Shown here in pieces: positions 16,875-26,136 of a stretch of DNA of 64,000 nt; positions within the stretch are counted from its first letter, which is position 1, and each line of letters opens with the position of its first letter. Under the pieces are notes generated by a model that did no database searches, was not told where the DNA came from, and saw nothing but the letters and a program-made list of their open reading frames with translations. The DNA lies in contig ONUF01000008.1 in the NCBI GenBank assembly GCA_900321005.1, positions 1 to 64,000 of the forward strand, in the 5' to 3' direction. The translations under genes and the position numbers were made by a program. The DNA is from an uncultured Bacteroidales bacterium. Lineage in GTDB: Bacteria > Bacteroidota > Bacteroidia > Bacteroidales > Paludibacteraceae.

Positions 16875-17368
16875 TCGTTGTCCTTGTCTTTATCTTTGTT
16901 TCTTCTCCAGATCTTGAAGGTCTTCCAGATATCTTTCCACTCGCGCTCGGTAATATACCAGGTGTTTTCTCTACGAGGCGGGCGATATACAGGACGCGTC
17001 TCTATTTGCACATTGCGCTTGAGCGAATCAAGATTATAGACCTGCGTCAGGCTGTCGGAATACAATAACGCATCGCGTTCATCCGCTTTGCGGATACGGA
17101 GTGCATCTACATTTCTCTCCGTAGTCGGATCATCTTTCGGCATAGCTTTTATCTCACGCACGAACATGCTTACGAGCACATACAATCCGATACAAACGCC
17201 CACAACAAGTACTACGATTAAGCCGTAATACGCTTGCTTGTCGCGCATACGCAATGCCCCGCCGAGACCTCTGTTATGCTCGTTGGGTCCCACATGATGA
17301 TGGTGATGGTGTTTGCGTTCCTTATGCTTCTCCCATCCCGGTTGATATGTCTTAATATCGTCTGCCAT
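16871..17368 (-). CDS. Single-pass membrane protein with a native histidine run
   Basis: 165 residues, not recognised. The cytoplasmic N terminus holds six consecutive histidines (20-25) in a Lys/His-rich stretch. A membrane helix at about 48-70 is followed by a charged region ending in a Lys/Asp repeat. It lies between ffh and folD with overlaps of one and four bases at its ends (TAATG and ATGA), so the three are an operon. Association with membrane targeting through ffh is only suggested by position. Confidence 0.75.
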   Translation of the reverse strand: MADDIKTYQPGWEKHKERKHHHHHHVGPNEHNRGLGGALRMRDKQAYYGLIVVLVVGVCIGLYVLVSMFVREIKAMPKDDPTTERNVDALRIRKADERDALLYSDSLTQVYNLDSLKRNVQIETRPVYRPPRRENTWYITEREWKDIWKTFKIWRRNKDKDKDNE

Positions 17369-18672
17369 TAGCGTCTTTTCAGACCCATTTGCTGCACTTT
17401 GCGCATCATCTTGCTGGTCTGTTCGAATTGTTTGAGGAATCGGTTGAGCGCTACTATATCCACGCCTGCGCCCTTGGCAATGCGGTTTTTGCGGCTACCG
17501 TTGAGCAGACTCGGGTTCGCGCGCTCGGCAGGGGTCATGGAGTTGATCATCGCCTCGATAGGTTTGAAGGCATCGTCACTTACCTCAACACCCTTCAGCG
17601 CCTTGTCCATGCCCGGAATCATCCCCATCAGGTCTTTCATCGAACCCATCTTCTTAATTTGGTTTAATTGTCCGATGAAATCGTTGAAATCGAATTGATT
17701 CTTGGCAATTTTCTTCGAGATACGGCGTGCCTCGGCTTCGTCATACTGCTCCTGTGCGCGTTCTACGAGCGAAACCACATCACCCATACCCAAGATACGA
17801 TCGGCCATACGACTCGGATGGAACACATCCAACGCCTCCATCTTCTCGCCCGTTCCGATGAACTTGATCGGTTTGTTGACCACCGAACGGATACTCAGCG
17901 CCGCGCCGCCGCGGGCATCACCGTCCAATTTGGTCAATACTACGCCGTCGAAATCCAGACGGTCGTTAAACTCCTTGGCGGTGTTTACGGCGTCCTGACC
18001 GGTCATGGCGTCCACTACGAACAAGGTCTCTGACGGTTGGATAGCCTCCTTGATAGCCGCAATCTCGGTCATCATTTGCTCATCGACAGCCAGACGACCG
18101 GCGGTGTCAACAATCACCACATCATAGCCGAATTTACGGGCCTCGGCGATTGCATCTTGCGCCTTTTTAACGGGATTAGACTCCTCTTCGGCGGTATATA
18201 CTTTTGCGTTAATTTGCTCACCCAACACGCGAAGTTGCTCGATAGCAGCCGGACGATAGACGTCGCACGCTACGAGCATCACTTTCTTATTCTTCTTTGT
18301 CTGAAGGAAATTGGCCAGTTTGGAAGCGAAGGTCGTCTTACCGCTACCCTGCAGACCCGCCATCAGGATGACCGCCGGCGAACCCTTGAGATTGATCTCC
18401 TGCGCCTCACCGCCCATCAACTCTGCCAACTCGTCATGGGTGATCTTCACCATCAGTTGTCCGGGGCGAACGGCGGTAATGACATTCTGACCGAGTGCTT
18501 TCTCCTTGACCTGGTCTGTGAACTGCTTGGCGGTCTTGTAGTTCACATCAGCCTCCAGCAAGGCTTTACGGATGTCCTTTACGGTCTCCGCAATATTGAT
18601 CTCGGTGATGCGTCCTTCACCTTTGAGAATCTTAAATGAGCGTTCTAATCTTTCTGATAAATTATCGAACAT
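17368..18672 (-). CDS. ffh: Signal recognition particle protein Ffh
   Basis: 434 residues from the ATG at 18672; the earlier in-frame ATG gives a nine-residue extension not seen in the family. The N domain, a GTPase G domain with P-loop GLQGSGKTT (106-114), DTAGR and TKLDG motifs, and the methionine-rich M domain (GMIPGMDKAL onward) are in normal order. It binds signal peptides of nascent membrane proteins and delivers them to FtsY. A promoter lies 25 bases upstream. Confidence 0.96.
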   Translation of the reverse strand: MFDNLSERLERSFKILKGEGRITEINIAETVKDIRKALLEADVNYKTAKQFTDQVKEKALGQNVITAVRPGQLMVKITHDELAELMGGEAQEINLKGSPAVILMAGLQGSGKTTFASKLANFLQTKKNKKVMLVACDVYRPAAIEQLRVLGEQINAKVYTAEEESNPVKKAQDAIAEARKFGYDVVIVDTAGRLAVDEQMMTEIAAIKEAIQPSETLFVVDAMTGQDAVNTAKEFNDRLDFDGVVLTKLDGDARGGAALSIRSVVNKPIKFIGTGEKMEALDVFHPSRMADRILGMGDVVSLVERAQEQYDEAEARRISKKIAKNQFDFNDFIGQLNQIKKMGSMKDLMGMIPGMDKALKGVEVSDDAFKPIEAMINSMTPAERANPSLLNGSRKNRIAKGAGVDIVALNRFLKQFEQTSKMMRKVQQMGLKRR

Positions 18673-18696
18673 AATACTCCAAATTAAATTGCGGTG

Positions 18697-18728
18697 CAAA
18701 TATACAACAAAAATCGCACATACGCAAA
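18697..18728 (-). promoter_or_regulatory. Bacteroidota-type promoter of the ffh operon
   Basis: Minus strand: TTTG, 20 bases, TATATTTG. A perfect 7-base inverted repeat (ATAGAAT-gaa-ATTCTAT, 18752-18767) lies just upstream, between ffh and the end of the next gene, and may act as a weak terminator. Confidence 0.8.
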
Positions 18729-18791
18729 TTTTAGGCTAATTTTTCGCAAAATAGAATGAAATTCTATATATTTAGATAGACAATAGACCTG

Positions 18792-19547
18792 CTATGCTCG
18801 CATAAGGAGGTTAATTGGCGCTCTCAATAAAGGCGTTCTACGCCGGCGAAAAAGTAGCCGTATTTGCGTATGTCCCGCGGGACGCGAACGTACATTCGGG
18901 GGAATGTTCGCAGGACAGGCGGCGTCCGAAGTAGTACCATACAAACTACAGCGTACGGAAGTACGGCGAATGACATTCTCCGATAATGGACGACGCTCGA
19001 TGGGTTCGAAGGTGATTCCTTCCTCTTGTTGGGATTGTAGTTGAGTGGCCTGTAGTTGGGCTTTGGCGGCGTAGAGTTCGCGGAGGATGTAGACGTAGGT
19101 ATAGTGAAAGAAACGCGAGTAAGGTTTCATGCCTTCTGCGGGCTTCTCGCCGCCTTTGAACACACGGAAATAATGGGACAGAAAACGAATTCTGTACTCC
19201 AATGCGGCACGGGAATAATCATGCTCAAGGTCGTGAGCCCGACGGCGGGCTACTGCTTGAATAGCACGATTCTCTTGGCATGCGGCTGACCATTGTTTCG
19301 GAAAGCGGTAGACATATAACTGAAGAAGTCTGTGTCGGCAGTGAGTACGGCGGACAATAACGTGTTTCTTATGTTGGCGGCCTTCGGATTGCCGGTCCAT
19401 TGCTCCCCAGAGCACATTAATGGCTAAAACGGGCGAGAAGTAGCGTACTCCCCTGGCACGGCGAGCAAATCCCGGCGGGAGAGGTTTGAAGTTTGCGCAA
19501 GTGGAGGCTAAACCTTCTACAATCCGTGTTTTGAAGTGTTTTTTCAT
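18792..19547 (-). CDS. Unrecognised basic protein, possibly frameshifted
   Basis: 251 residues. The N terminus (MKKHFKTRIVEGLASTCANF) and the middle (RIRFLSHYFRVF, SRFFHYTYVYILREL, then a Gln-rich helix) look like real protein, but no family is recognised. The last 60 residues are Arg/Pro-rich and look like read-through. A second frame inside it (19250-19417) encodes 55 residues that also look natural (LLSAVLTADTDFFSYM), so either could be the true product of a damaged gene. A consensus promoter lies 200 bases upstream, giving a long leader with the palindrome AGCCTGCAGGCT. Confidence 0.45.
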   Translation of the reverse strand: MKKHFKTRIVEGLASTCANFKPLPPGFARRARGVRYFSPVLAINVLWGAMDRQSEGRQHKKHVIVRRTHCRHRLLQLYVYRFPKQWSAACQENRAIQAVARRRAHDLEHDYSRAALEYRIRFLSHYFRVFKGGEKPAEGMKPYSRFFHYTYVYILRELYAAKAQLQATQLQSQQEEGITFEPIERRPLSENVIRRTSVRCSLYGTTSDAACPANIPPNVRSRPAGHTQIRLLFRRRRTPLLRAPINLLMRA

Positions 19548-19749
19548 GGTCGATTTTTCTTTTGTATATTATTGATTTTCAGCGTTTTATCATTGTTTTG
19601 ATTTCAGTATGGTCTAGAATGCCCCTTATCCGCATAGCATCCGCCCTGTTTCCACCCCTTATTTAGCCTGCAGGCTATAGAAAAGCTGCTACATGGGTAG
19701 CAAAATTGTTAAGGCAGGCGAGCGCAGCACGACCATTGGAAATCGAGTG

Positions 19750-19781
19750 CAAAGATAAGAAAAATTTTTGATATGCGCAAA
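19750..19781 (-). promoter_or_regulatory. Bacteroidota-type promoter of the unknown gene at 18792-19547
   Basis: Minus strand: TTTG, 20 bases, TATCTTTG. It supports real transcription of the gene about 200 bases downstream. Confidence 0.7.
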
Positions 19782-20051
19782 TTTTGAGCCGCAAAAAGTT
19801 AAGAAAAACTGCAAAAAATTGAATTTTTACAAGAAAGGAGGTTGGGAGACGCTTTATAAAGGAACCTTTTTTTATTATTATTATTTAATAATAATATTTT
19901 TAAAGAATAAAAAGGTGCAAGCTGCAAGCTTTTTCTTTATAATTTTCTTTGGTTACTTTCTTTTATTGACTTTCTTTTAATGCGGGGAAGTGGTCGATGT
20001 AAAAAAAAAGAAAGATAATTGCCGCAAAAATGCGACAAAGATGCACAATAA

Positions 20052-20083
20052 TTTGCATATGTCATTTTTTTTATGTAATTTTG
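20052..20083 (+). promoter_or_regulatory. Bacteroidota-type promoter of gltX
   Basis: TTTG (20052-20055), 20 bases, TAATTTTG (20076-20083). The gltX start codon is 20 bases further on. The upstream box continues as CATATG, like the palindromic form at other promoters. Confidence 0.8.
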
Positions 20084-20103
20084 CAGCGCAAAATTGATTT
20101 GAA

Positions 20104-21645
20104 ATGGAAAGAAGAGTAAGAGTTCGCTTTGCGCCGAGTCCTACAGGCGCGTTGCATATCGGCGGTGTGCGCACTGCCTTGTATAACTATCTTTTTGCCC
20201 GTCAGCACGGGGGTGACATGTTGCTTCGTATCGAAGACACAGACTCAACCCGCTTCGTGCCCGGCGCAGAGGAATATATCCTCGAAGCCCTCGACTGGCT
20301 TGGTATCGGTATTGACGAGGGTCTTCGCATGCGTGACGGCAAGATTGAAGCTGTCGGCGAGCATGGTCCGTATCGTCAGTCAGAGCGCCGCGAGATATAC
20401 CATCAGTATGTAAAACAGTTGCTGGACAGCGGCCATGCGTATATCGCTTTTGACACGCCCGAAGAACTGGAGACCAAGCGCGCGGCGATACCTAATTTTC
20501 AGTATGATGCCCGTACACGCATGGAGATGCGCAATTCGCTGACCATGCCGGCAGAAGAAGTGCAAGCGCTGATCGACAAAGGCGAGAAATATGTTGTTCG
20601 CTTCAAAGTAGAACCCAACGAAGATGTGCATGTACATGACCTGATTCGCGGAGAAGTGGTGATTAATTCGAATATCCTCGATGACAAGGTGCTCTATAAG
20701 TCTGCAGACGACCTGCCGACATATCACCTCGCAAACATCGTAGATGACCATCTCATGGAGATTTCGCATGTCATCCGCGGCGAGGAGTGGTTACCTTCCG
20801 CTCCGTTGCACGTGCTGCTCTACCGCGCTTTCGGATGGCAAGACACGATGCCCGAGTTTGCCCACCTCCCCTTGCTGCTTAAGCCCGATGGAAACGGCAA
20901 ACTCAGCAAGCGTGACGGTGATCGTCTCGGCTTCCCCGTCTTCCCGCTGGAGTTCCACAACCAGAAAGATGGTACGGTTTCATCGGGATATCGCGAGAGC
21001 GGTTATCTGCCCGAAGCTGTCATCAATTTTCTGGCGCTCCTCGGCTGGCACGGCACAGGCGATCAAGAGCTATACACGATGGATGAGCTGATCAAGGAGT
21101 TCTCGCTCGACCGTGTCTCCAAGGCCGGTGCGAAATTTGACTACGAAAAGGGCAAATGGTTCAACCATCAATACCTCCAGCTCCGCAGTAATGAAGAGCT
21201 CGCTCAGATGTTCCTGCCTACCCTCGCGGCCCATGGCATCGAGCATCCGGATATGCAACTCGTGGCACAAGTCATCGGCCTTACCAAAGACCGCGTGAAC
21301 TTTGTTCCAGAACTATGGGAGCAGACGAATTTCTTCTTTGTGGCTCCGACCGAATACGACGAGAAATCCTTGGCAAAACGCTGGAAAGAGGATTCGCCGC
21401 GTCATATGACCGAGTTGCTCGAGGTGCTTGAAGGTGTTCCTTCCTGGGACGCAGAGACACTTGACGGCATCGTGATGGGTTGGATAGCAGCCAAAGAATA
21501 CGGCGTAGGTATCGTGATGAACGCCTTCCGTATCTGCCTCGTCGGCGCTGCCCGCGGTCCGCATATCTGGGCTATCACCGATGTGCTCGGCAAAGAAGAG
21601 ACGCTCAAACGCGTAAAAACTGCGTTAACTAAACTAGGAGCCTAG
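20104..21645 (+). CDS. gltX: Glutamyl-tRNA synthetase
   Basis: 513 residues. Class I synthetase that charges tRNA-Glu. The HIGH-type motif is ALHIGG (residues 16-21) and the KMSKS-type motif is KLSKR near residue 262. The C-terminal anticodon-binding part is complete. The stop codon (21643-21645) and the preceding Leu-Gly-Ala residues lie in an 8-base CCTAG repeat that fills the gap to recQ, with which it is probably cotranscribed. Confidence 0.96.
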   Translation: MERRVRVRFAPSPTGALHIGGVRTALYNYLFARQHGGDMLLRIEDTDSTRFVPGAEEYILEALDWLGIGIDEGLRMRDGKIEAVGEHGPYRQSERREIYHQYVKQLLDSGHAYIAFDTPEELETKRAAIPNFQYDARTRMEMRNSLTMPAEEVQALIDKGEKYVVRFKVEPNEDVHVHDLIRGEVVINSNILDDKVLYKSADDLPTYHLANIVDDHLMEISHVIRGEEWLPSAPLHVLLYRAFGWQDTMPEFAHLPLLLKPDGNGKLSKRDGDRLGFPVFPLEFHNQKDGTVSSGYRESGYLPEAVINFLALLGWHGTGDQELYTMDELIKEFSLDRVSKAGAKFDYEKGKWFNHQYLQLRSNEELAQMFLPTLAAHGIEHPDMQLVAQVIGLTKDRVNFVPELWEQTNFFFVAPTEYDEKSLAKRWKEDSPRHMTELLEVLEGVPSWDAETLDGIVMGWIAAKEYGVGIVMNAFRICLVGAARGPHIWAITDVLGKEETLKRVKTALTKLGA

Positions 21646-21671
21646 AGCCCTAGTATCCTAGGATTCTAGTC
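21632..21671. repeat. Degenerate tandem repeat, 5 x 8 bases (CCTAG type), between gltX and recQ
   Basis: Units AACTAGGA, GCCTAGAG, CCCTAGTA, TCCTAGGA and TTCTAGTC. It contains the gltX stop codon and ends at the base before the recQ ATG. Confidence 0.9.
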
Positions 21672-23396
21672 ATGACTCCCCGCGAAGCGCTACATAAGTA
21701 TTTCGGATACGATGATTTTCGGCCCTTACAGGCGGAAATCATCGCTTCTGTTTTAGCGCACCGCGACACCTTGGCCTTGATGCCTACAGGAGGCGGAAAG
21801 AGTCTCTGCTTCCAAATCCCTGCTCTTGTGATGGGTAACGAAGATCCGGAGAAACGCTTATGCCTCGTCATTACACCGCTCATCGCATTGATGCGCGATC
21901 AAGTGGAGAATCTTCAGGCCCGCGGCATCCACTCCGAAGCCATCTATACGGGTCAGAGTTTCGACAAGCAGCGTGCGGCCTTGGACAACTGTCTTTTCGG
22001 CCCGTACCATTTTCTCTATTGCTCGCCCGAACGCCTGGAGAGTGAGGAGTTTCGCAAGCGCCTGAAAGACCTGCCAATAGGCCTGATAGCCGTGGATGAG
22101 GCACATTGTATCTCGCAGTGGGGCTACGATTTCCGACCTTCGTATCTGAATATTGCCGCCGTGCGGGAATTGTTACCGGATGTGCCGGTCTTGGCGCTTA
22201 CAGCGACCGCGACGCCGACCGTAGTCGAAGACATCCAGCGCCGTTTGGGATTCCAAGAACCGAATGTGCTGAAGATGTCCTTCCGCCGCGAGAACCTCCA
22301 GTATATCGTGCGCCGCACGAATAATAAACCCGATCAAATCGCGCATATTCTATCGAAAGTGCCCGGTTCGGCGATCGTCTATGTACGCAACCGCAAGCGG
22401 GCACAGGAACTCGCTGAATGGCTCAATCAGCAATCAGCAATCAGTAATCAGCAATCAGTTTGTGATTTTTACCACGCAGGCCTTACTACCCGCGAGCGGA
22501 ATGAGCGTCAGGAGGCATGGAAAGAAGGCCGTACGCGTGTTATCGTGGCGACGAATGCCTTCGGCATGGGTATCGACAAACCCGATGTGCGGCTCGTCAT
22601 TCATCATGACCTGCCATCCCACTTGGAGAGTTATTACCAGGAGGCAGGGCGTGCCGGGCGAGACGGGATGACGGCTTATGCCGTGTTGCTCTATAACGAC
22701 GAAGACAAAGCCAAGGCCCGCAAGCGCGTAGTGGACACCTACCCGCCCAAAGAATTCGTGGAGCAGGTCTATCATAAGACCATGGATTTTCTGCAGATAG
22801 GCGAAGGAAGCGGTTTAGGGCATCGTTTTGCGCTGCATATGGACCAGTTATGCCATGTGATGCACTTGCCCGTCATACAAGCCTACTCCGCCCTGCATCT
22901 ATTGACGCAAGCGGGATATATAGATTTTCAAGAGGAATACGAGACCCAGCCGCGCGTCTGTCTGCGTGTACCCCGTGCACAATTGGGCGAGTACGACCTC
23001 TCGTCGCCGCAAATCGAGTTACTCGACCGTCTGATGCGCCAGTATTCGGGCATTTTTACCGACTTGCAGTATGTGCGCGAGGCCGATAAACCCGAGGATC
23101 ACGAGTTACTCGTCTCTTTGGCGCAACGCGGTATCATCACCTATATCCCGCGCAGCGTAGGCTGCTGCCTGACGATGACAAAAGAAAGAGAGGCAGAAAT
23201 CTACCTCTCTCCCGCTATTTTCGACGATCGTCAGAAACTCTTTGCCGAGCAACTCAACGCGATGGTCGAGTATGCCGAGCAGAATCAGTTCTGCCGCGAA
23301 CAGGTGCTACTCGCTTACTTCGGTGAGACGAGCGCTATCCCCTGCGGTCATTGCGACGTCTGTCGCGAGATCACCCACCGTGTCATTGCCGAGTGA
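21672..23396 (+). CDS. recQ: RecQ-family ATP-dependent DNA helicase
   Basis: 574 residues. Superfamily 2 helicase, 3' to 5', for recombination and fork repair. Walker A is TGGGKSLCFQIP (39-50), and DEAHCISQWG with FRPSY follows near residue 140. Motif VI is in YYQEAGRAGRDG. A winged-helix-like section is followed by a C-terminal zinc site with cysteines in FCREQ and CGHCDVC. There is no HRDC domain, as in the shorter RecQ paralogues. A five-unit AATCAG repeat (22425-22459) is translated between the helicase motifs and adds about six residues (NQQSAISNQQSV) before the YHAGL motif. The zinc-site codons are antisense to the DUF748 gene. Confidence 0.93.
   Translation: MTPREALHKYFGYDDFRPLQAEIIASVLAHRDTLALMPTGGGKSLCFQIPALVMGNEDPEKRLCLVITPLIALMRDQVENLQARGIHSEAIYTGQSFDKQRAALDNCLFGPYHFLYCSPERLESEEFRKRLKDLPIGLIAVDEAHCISQWGYDFRPSYLNIAAVRELLPDVPVLALTATATPTVVEDIQRRLGFQEPNVLKMSFRRENLQYIVRRTNNKPDQIAHILSKVPGSAIVYVRNRKRAQELAEWLNQQSAISNQQSVCDFYHAGLTTRERNERQEAWKEGRTRVIVATNAFGMGIDKPDVRLVIHHDLPSHLESYYQEAGRAGRDGMTAYAVLLYNDEDKAKARKRVVDTYPPKEFVEQVYHKTMDFLQIGEGSGLGHRFALHMDQLCHVMHLPVIQAYSALHLLTQAGYIDFQEEYETQPRVCLRVPRAQLGEYDLSSPQIELLDRLMRQYSGIFTDLQYVREADKPEDHELLVSLAQRGIITYIPRSVGCCLTMTKEREAEIYLSPAIFDDRQKLFAEQLNAMVEYAEQNQFCREQVLLAYFGETSAIPCGHCDVCREITHRVIAE
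22425..22459. repeat. Degenerate tandem repeat, 5 x 7 bases, inside recQ
   Basis: Units AATCAGC, AATCAGC, AATCAGT, AATCAGC and AATCAGT: the most regular tract in the window. At 35 bases it is not a multiple of three, so flanking bases must have adjusted to keep the frame. Confidence 0.95.
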
Positions 23397-25142
23397 CAGC
23401 GAGTCTTCTCCCAACAGCTGCTGCATCTCACGCAGTTCTGCTTCACTAACCGATTTATTACGGTCGTTCACGCCCATCAACGGGCCGAAGAACACTTTCA
23501 GCAACGCGCGACCAATCACTTTCGACAGTTTGAATTTCGGATTGGTCACATCGCCTTTCACCGGCACATCAATCAAGATGATATCCTGCGCAGAAGTGAG
23601 CATCTTAAAGCCCAAACGCACAGGAATATTCTTATACGGTGCCTTGGTTAACAGATCCTTGCGGCCTACTCTCGGATGATCAATCTCGATATGATTCGTT
23701 CCATTCAGTTTGGCGGAGGCCACGTCTAAATGGCTGTCAATAGTCAGCATACCACCGTCCAACGGATAGCCCGTATAATTGCGACAGAGGGCGCTGAAAT
23801 CCTCGATATGCACGCCGCGTACCTTCAAGTCTGCCTGCGTATCTTGGTTTTTGAGGTCCAGACCGCCCTTGAAATCCAAATTGAGCGTACCTTCATTCGG
23901 CAGCGTAGCCTGCAGTTTGATGGCATTTCGACCGTTGCTGGCGACGTTCTGACCGTCTACGCGCAGCGTCTCAATCCCATACTCCCAGTTATGCTTCATG
24001 GAGTAGTCGTGATAAGAGATGTCATGTCCGGTAAGGGTCACACGCTTGGCCATCCAAACCAGAGGTTTGGTAGTGCGCGGTTTCTGTACTTCTATCGGCG
24101 TCTCTATCGAGTCCGAAGCTATGCTATCAGCTGTTTCTGCCTGCACTTCCTCCTTGCTCTTCATCAGCCGTGTCAAGGTCGTCCATCCTTCGTGTACCTC
24201 GTAATTAGCCGTCAGGCCGTTAATGGTCAGGCTGTCGAGGATAAAAGTATTGTTCGCTACATCGCCTTTGCTGATGGCGATGCGCAGTTCGTCGAGCGCA
24301 GCCACCTCATCCTTATGCGAGTCGCGCAGACTCAGGCCGGTCAGGGACAGATTTCCAGTCAGCAGAATATTGCTGATCACGTCCAGACTTCCGTCTACGT
24401 GCAACGATCCGTTCATCTTGGCGCCCAGACCGGTGACATCCAGGTAGTCCTGAACGAGCGGCAAGACGACATCAGTATGTACGTCGTACAAATTCAACTT
24501 CACCGCATAGCGGTTGGACTGCAACTTCATACCCGCGACGATACCTACCCGTCCGCCTGTCGGCAAACCGAATTCGATACCTGCGTTCGTCTGTGTATTA
24601 TCGAAATACAGGCCCGGAATACGAAGCGTCAAATCCTCCAGTTTCCATTGTTTATCGCTCACCACATCGCGGTAGCGAATATTGCTGTTATTGATTCGAA
24701 TATCCTTCAAGCTAACCGTCCACTCGCTCTTCGCAGTGTCCGCTGGCACCGAATCGTTTTTCGAGAAGCGCTCGATGATATCCGAGAAATTGACTTTATC
24801 GTTGTGCTTGAGCACTTGTCCATCGAAGCCGTCAAGATGGATGGCGCGCAGTTTGACGGTCTTGCCGAGCAGTTGCGGATAGGCGATATGCACGTACAGA
24901 CGATCGAAGGAAACGAAGTTCGTCTCGCCGTTCTGTTCCTTGCACTCGAAGCCCTTGATGGACACTCCACCCCAATAGGGATTGATGATGACGCGGTCCG
25001 CATGCATTTGCCTACCGATAAGCTGCTCGCCGTAGTTATTGACCACATAGGTAGCTACAGGCGATGCAACGGCCAGTATCAATGCAAAGAGGAGCACTAT
25101 TACTAGCGCTCCCCATCCACATATCTTCCAGAATGTTTTCAT
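23307..25142 (-). CDS. DUF748/AsmA-like inner-membrane anchored protein
   Basis: 611 residues. One N-terminal membrane helix (about 10-33) is followed by a long periplasmic beta-rich region with repeated LDGFDGQV and INNSNIRYRD patterns, as in AsmA/DUF748 proteins. These are thought to bridge the periplasm for lipid transport or outer-membrane maintenance; the role here is inferred from family only. The last 30 codons are low-complexity acidic and are antisense to the recQ zinc site. The start overlaps the tsf stop by one base (TAATG), so it is cotranscribed with the ribosomal operon. Confidence 0.85.
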   Translation of the reverse strand: MKTFWKICGWGALVIVLLFALILAVASPVATYVVNNYGEQLIGRQMHADRVIINPYWGGVSIKGFECKEQNGETNFVSFDRLYVHIAYPQLLGKTVKLRAIHLDGFDGQVLKHNDKVNFSDIIERFSKNDSVPADTAKSEWTVSLKDIRINNSNIRYRDVVSDKQWKLEDLTLRIPGLYFDNTQTNAGIEFGLPTGGRVGIVAGMKLQSNRYAVKLNLYDVHTDVVLPLVQDYLDVTGLGAKMNGSLHVDGSLDVISNILLTGNLSLTGLSLRDSHKDEVAALDELRIAISKGDVANNTFILDSLTINGLTANYEVHEGWTTLTRLMKSKEEVQAETADSIASDSIETPIEVQKPRTTKPLVWMAKRVTLTGHDISYHDYSMKHNWEYGIETLRVDGQNVASNGRNAIKLQATLPNEGTLNLDFKGGLDLKNQDTQADLKVRGVHIEDFSALCRNYTGYPLDGGMLTIDSHLDVASAKLNGTNHIEIDHPRVGRKDLLTKAPYKNIPVRLGFKMLTSAQDIILIDVPVKGDVTNPKFKLSKVIGRALLKVFFGPLMGVNDRNKSVSEAELREMQQLLGEDSLSLGNDTVGDLATDVAMTAGDSARLTEVSE

Positions 25143-26134
25143 TATTCAGCGGATAATGTGATGCGGCGGAAATCTTTGATTTCAACACCTTTTGCTTTGA
25201 GGATGTCCTTCACGAGCTCTTTGTTCTCGCTCATGATGTAAGCTTGCTCCACGAGCGTGTTCTCTTTGAGGAACTTATTCAGACGTCCTTGAGCGATCAT
25301 CTCAATCTTCTTAGCCTGAGCAGCGAGGTTAGCCTCTGCTTCTGCGGGCACTTTAGCGCGGATGTCGCGAGCAACTTGAGCCTGCTCCTCGGTCAACCAA
25401 CCCTTAGCGGTGTTGGAAGCGATGTGGTCATCGCTATCAGCATGAGCCGGGTTGATACCAGCTTTACGCAGCGCGTTCTCAACAGCCTTGTTGATCTCGT
25501 CCTGTTTGGTCTTGTCGATAGCTACCTCCAATTCGTGCTTCTTAACATCTTCAGCTACGTGATCAGCGTCCAGAGCGATCGGGCTCATAGCAGCCACCTG
25601 CATCGAGATACCATGAACGGTCTCGTGATCAGCGCCTTCGTTAGCAGCAACGAGCGAGCTGAGCTTGTTACCCAGGTGGTTGTAAGCGTCCACTACCGGT
25701 GCCTCGAGGCATGCGTAGTCAGCCAACTCCATCTTCTCACCCGTTACGCCGGAGCGCTCGGTGATGATCTCAGCAACGGTGAAGTTACCGATCTTGAGGT
25801 TCTTGAGCTCCTCTTGCGTGCGTACTTTGTTGTCCAAAGCAGCGTCGAGGATCAGTTTAACCATACCTACGAAGTCCTCGTTCTTAGCTACGAAGTCGGT
25901 CTCGCACTTCACGCCAACGATAGCGCCGAAGTTGTCTTTTACCTTTGCGAGTACGCAACCTTCCGAAGCCTCACGGTCGCTACGCTTTGCTGCGATAGCC
26001 TGTCCGCGCTTGCGGAGCAAGTCCTTCGCCATCTCGAAATCGCCGTTAGCCTCTTCGAGGGCCTTCTTTACGTCCATCATACCGGCACCGGTGATGTCAC
26101 GCAATTTCTTGATATCAGCTAATGTAACTGCCAT
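25142..26134 (-). CDS. tsf: Translation elongation factor Ts
   Basis: 330 residues; longer than the E. coli protein but usual for Bacteroidota. It is the nucleotide exchange factor for EF-Tu. The N-terminal UBA-like domain ([15 protein letters not shown]) and the conserved TDFVAKN at residues 79-85 are present, and the duplicated core continues to the end. Two bases after rpsB, as in most bacteria. Confidence 0.97.
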   Translation of the reverse strand: MAVTLADIKKLRDITGAGMMDVKKALEEANGDFEMAKDLLRKRGQAIAAKRSDREASEGCVLAKVKDNFGAIVGVKCETDFVAKNEDFVGMVKLILDAALDNKVRTQEELKNLKIGNFTVAEIITERSGVTGEKMELADYACLEAPVVDAYNHLGNKLSSLVAANEGADHETVHGISMQVAAMSPIALDADHVAEDVKKHELEVAIDKTKQDEINKAVENALRKAGINPAHADSDDHIASNTAKGWLTEEQAQVARDIRAKVPAEAEANLAAQAKKIEMIAQGRLNKFLKENTLVEQAYIMSENKELVKDILKAKGVEIKDFRRITLSAE

Positions 26135-26136
26135 GA

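Larger units (their letters stand above)
19548..20103. other. Divergent intergenic region with two promoters and AT-rich hairpins
   Basis: No gene is supported here. From left to right it holds the 200-base leader of the unknown minus-strand gene, that gene's promoter (19750-19781), an AT-rich stretch with an ATTATTATT/AATAATAAT hairpin (about 19873-19895) that may stop transcription, and the gltX promoter. A 70-residue reading frame at 19768-19980 is only AT-rich composition. Confidence 0.6.

Noticed and set aside
16871..17368. Vector-derived His tag
   Set aside because: The run is inside a longer natural Lys/His-rich stretch, within an intact operon; no vector sequence surrounds it.
19768..19980. 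70-codon plus-strand frame rich in Phe, Tyr and Lys
   Set aside because: It is AT-rich intergenic sequence with hairpins and promoters; the peptide has no protein-like pattern besides composition.
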